From the NCBI GenBank assembly GCA_933228675.1, contig OW121742.1:126705983-126769982 (forward strand): a DNA stretch of 64,000 nucleotides, given 5' to 3'. This DNA is from Stomorhina lunata (lineage: Eukaryota > Arthropoda > Insecta > Diptera > Rhiniidae). Shown here piece by piece: positions 61,306 through 64,000 of this stretch. Each line of letters opens with the position of its first letter. Within the stretch, counting starts at the first letter, position 1. The translations under genes and the position numbers were made by a program. The notes under the pieces were generated by a model. The model had not been told where the DNA came from, made no database searches, and saw only the letters and a list, made by a program, of their open reading frames with translations.

Positions 61306-61600
61306 AAGTAGGTAAGGTTAGGTTGATGTGTCGAAGAATCAGACTCACTTAGACCAAGGACCTAGGAAGTCCTTTGTGCTACCAGGTAAGATAGAAAAAA
61401 GCATATAACAGACTCTCTTAAAAAGCTGCTTGCGGTCATTCAGATCCCACATGACTCCAATACGACAAGAGTAGAAAAAATGTAACAGTTTCTGAAAAAG
61501 TACTCTTAGCAACATTCATCCTAACTATGTGCTGATTAAGACACGATCGAGGCATATGTTGACACGATTAAGGCATAAGAGAAATTTTAATTGTTTGAGA
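61306..61600. repeat. Decayed dispersed repeat (ggtaaggttaggttgatgtg type)
   Basis: A moderately GC-rich stretch including aggttaggttgatgtgtcga, ctaggaagtcctttgtgcta and gcttgcggtcattcagatcc, the appearance of a common fly transposon fragment. No frame survives. Confidence 0.45.
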
Positions 61601-61799
61601 AGGAGGTAAAGGCTTTTTATTATTCATCATTGCAATTGTTCGTCATGTGTATTTTCAGAATTTACGATATCTGTTGTTAAGTAGACACAATTATTAAGCT
61701 TTTTGTTCTACAGCAAATTTTATTTCTTTGTATATCGACGGCGCACAGTGGTTCCAATTACAAAAGTATATATAGGCTACACTTTTGGCTATCTAACAA

Positions 61800-61870
61800 A
61801 ATTTCGGTAAAAAATTTTTCTATAGAAAAATTTTCGATAAAAAAAAGTTTTCTATAGAAAAAGTTTTACT
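61800..61870. repeat. Short TTTCTATAGAAA minisatellite
   Basis: Two to three units of TTTTTCTATAGAAAAATTTTCGATA type, upstream of a different sequence block that separates them from array 8. Confidence 0.8.
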
Positions 61871-61972
61871 GTAGTGTATTGCAGTAAGATCCCAATTTAT
61901 TACAATTATTTATTAATGTAATAAACAGTTTTTTGATAAAACCAAAAAATGTTGGTGGAGAAACCTTTCCTC

Positions 61973-62007
61973 GACGTTTCGATGGTTGGTTAGGCCATCT
62001 CATCAGG
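61973..62007 (-). ncRNA. Hammerhead-like ribozyme core (probable retroelement relic)
   Basis: On the minus strand: CCTGATGAGATGG, a 9-nt loop, CCATCGAAACGTC. This gives the invariant CUGAUGA, a stem II of G-AUGG pairing CCAU-C, and GAAA directly after. Such cores with very short stem III occur in Penelope-like and related retroelements. A closing stem I and stem III with the cleavage triplet are not evident here, so self-cleavage is unproven. Confidence 0.35.
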
Positions 62008-62169
62008 ATTATCCCTAATTCTATACAAAGAGAAAACCATACATTATGTATGATTTAAGGGACTGAATAAATACGAATTATTATTATTGTATCCAACAAA
62101 TATCAACATAAAGCGAAGATTATCATCTGAACAGAAACACACAATCATTTTTCAGTTTTATCATTTCTT

Positions 62170-63275
62170 TGTTTACTATAGAAAAATTTTTGATAAAAAA
62201 TTTTTTCTATAGAAAAATTTTCGATAAAAAAATTTTTTTATCGAAAATTTCGATAAAAAATTTTTCTATAGAAAAATTTTCGATAAACAAAATTTTTCTA
62301 TAGAAAAATTTTCGATAAAAAATACTTCTATAGAAAAATTTTGGATAAAAAAATTTTTCTGTAGAAATATTTTGGATACAAAATTTTTCTATAGAAAAAT
62401 TTTGGATAAAAAATTTTTCTATAGAAAAATTTTAGATAAAAAATTTTTCTATAGAAAAATTTTCGATAAACAAAATTTTTCTATAGAAAAATTTTCGATA
62501 AAAAAATTTTTCCTTAGAAAAATTTTCGATAAAAAAATTATTCTATAGAAAAATTTTCGATAAAAATATTTTTCTATAGAAAAATTTTCGATAAAAAATT
62601 TTTCTATAGAAAAATTTTCTATTAAAAAATTCTTCCATAGAAAAATTTTCGATAAAAAATGTTTCTATAGAAAAAGTTTCGATAAAAAATTTTTCTATAG
62701 ATAAATTTTCGATAAAAAAATGTTTCTATACAAAAATTTTTCGATAAAAAATGTTTCTATAGAAAAATTTTTCGATAAAAAAATGTTTCTATAGAAAAAC
62801 TTTTCGATAAAAAAATTTTTCTATAGAAAAAGTTTCGATAAAAAAATTTTTCTATAGAAAAATTTTCGATAAAAAAATTTTTCTATAGAAAAATTTTCGA
62901 TAAAAAAATTTTTCTATAGAAAAATTTTCCATAAAAAAATTTTTCTATAGAAAAATTTTCGATAAAAAAATTTTTCTATAGAAAAATTTTCGATAAAAAA
63001 ATTTTTCTATAGAAAAATTTTCGATAAAAAAATTTTTCTATAGAAAAATTTTCGATAAAAATTTTTTTCTATAAAAAAATTTTCGATAAAAAAATTTTTC
63101 TATAGAAAAATTTTCGATAAAAAAATTTTTCTATAGAAAATTTTTCGGTAAAAAAATTTTTGTATAGAAAATTTTTCGAGAAAAAATTTTTCTGTAGAAA
63201 ATTTTTCGATAAAAAAATTTTTCTATAGAAAAATTTTCGATAAAAATATTTTTCTATAGAAAAATTTTCTATATG
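62170..63275. repeat. TTTCTATAGAAA minisatellite array 8 (most regular)
   Basis: About 37 units of 29-31 bp: TTTTTCTATAGAAAAA followed by TTTTCGATAAAAAA. The stretch 62820-63120 is nearly perfect, indicating the most recent expansion in the window. Confidence 0.93.
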
Positions 63276-63351
63276 GCTTACCGCTGATGGAGGATGCTGT
63301 GGTATTTAAAAAAATTTTAATAGAAATGTATAATTACAGAAATTGATTTTG

Positions 63352-63402
63352 CTGCTAATGGGGCTCGAACCCAGACAGAATATGCTATGCTATGCAGCAC
63401 CC
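63352..63402 (-). repeat. Truncated tRNA-like sequence
   Basis: A minus-strand B box GGTTCGAGCCC (complement at 63362-63372) with tctgtctg before it, resembling the 57777 head. The A-box half is truncated near gctgcatagcat. Confidence 0.45.
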
Positions 63403-64000
63403 TCAAATTTTTTTAAGTTCAACTGCTTATGTATGTGTGACTTAACCTTTAAGCTCGATACATGGGTTTCCCAAACAATAACGGCGAGAAATTAGTGTCT
63501 CGCATTGACGTCTGTCTACTGCTTCTCTGAGTCATGAAAGTAATCCACTTTTAAATCGCCCTAAATATTCGTTTTAAATTTTCTTTGTATAAATAATTCT
63601 TTTATTGGTCACAGATATCAATCATAAACATTCAATTTATAAGATTAAAATAAGTTTTAAAAGAAATTCAAATTAATAAACTAAAAGCTTAATGTATTAT
63701 TTAAATTTTAATAATATTAAAATCAATCATACGCCACATATGAAAAAAAAGTTGAAAACCTTTTTAATTTAAAAGGCGTATGAGTATATTTCCACATAAA
63801 ACCATCAATCATACGTCTTGATGGTCCTCAATTTCTTAAGCATTAATTTAAGTGCCACAACTCTTTTTCCTTAAGTTATTATTAAAAAAATCTTGTAAAA
63901 TATAAACAAATTTTCACTATAAATTAAACTTTATAACAAATTGTATGTTCCCAAGAACTTTTTCATTATTTGGCACTTTTGTCTTATGTAAACTTTAAAA
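63403..64000. other. AT-rich intergenic DNA, no gene seen
   Basis: Contains three tcatacg-type motifs around 63725-63820 (catacgccacatatg; aaggcgtatgag; atcatacgtcttg), two of them facing each other. No gene. Confidence 0.4.

Noticed and set aside
900..63275. CRISPR-like array interpretation of the tandem repeats
   Set aside because: Units are contiguous and palindromic, without unique spacers, in a eukaryotic genome.

Overview
The window is nuclear DNA from a higher fly, most likely a calyptrate such as a blow fly or house fly relative. This is an inference. It rests on very AT-rich sequence, many 60-75 nt introns with GT/AG borders, a RhoBTB gene of near-Drosophila length, a rosa-type (DD41D) mariner, and large amounts of short-period satellite and decayed transposon sequence. 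No bacterial or viral gene is visible.

Only two host genes can be read in full. The first (23375-27588, +, four exons) encodes a coiled-coil protein of about 1280 residues that I do not recognise by name. The second (36452-43306, +, eleven coding exons) is RhoBTB, an atypical Rho-like GTPase with two BTB domains, read here as 734 residues. The last exon of a third gene, rich in Glu, Ala and Lys, lies on the minus strand at 7878-8088. A short Tyr/Asp-rich exon candidate lies at 60941-61005 (+).

Layout: 1-7535 holds AT-rich DNA with palindromic minisatellites and dispersed repeats. 7536-8375 holds the minus-strand exon between matching inverted termini. 9466-10769 is a complete DD41D mariner with an open transposase. 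10800-22740 is mostly transposon remnants, tRNA-derived repeats and minisatellites, ending in a TTATCGATAA-rich array upstream of the coiled-coil gene. 27589-36451 is intergenic and probably includes RhoBTB 5' untranslated sequence. 36452-43487 is RhoBTB. 43488-48100 holds fold-back elements. 48103-55458 holds two multi-kilobase arrays of one 12-bp unit in opposite orientation. The rest is minisatellite and transposon remnants.

The most notable observation is at the 3' end of RhoBTB. The stop codon is TGA followed by C. The same frame continues 8 codons, crosses a well-formed 67 nt intron, and runs through a 29-residue, strongly hydrophobic segment to a TAG. Stop-codon readthrough would therefore give a 772-residue RhoBTB with a C-terminal membrane anchor. 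The second is the pair of inverted 12-bp arrays (about 2.5 and 3.1 kb, 1.8 kb apart), which could fold as a giant hairpin.
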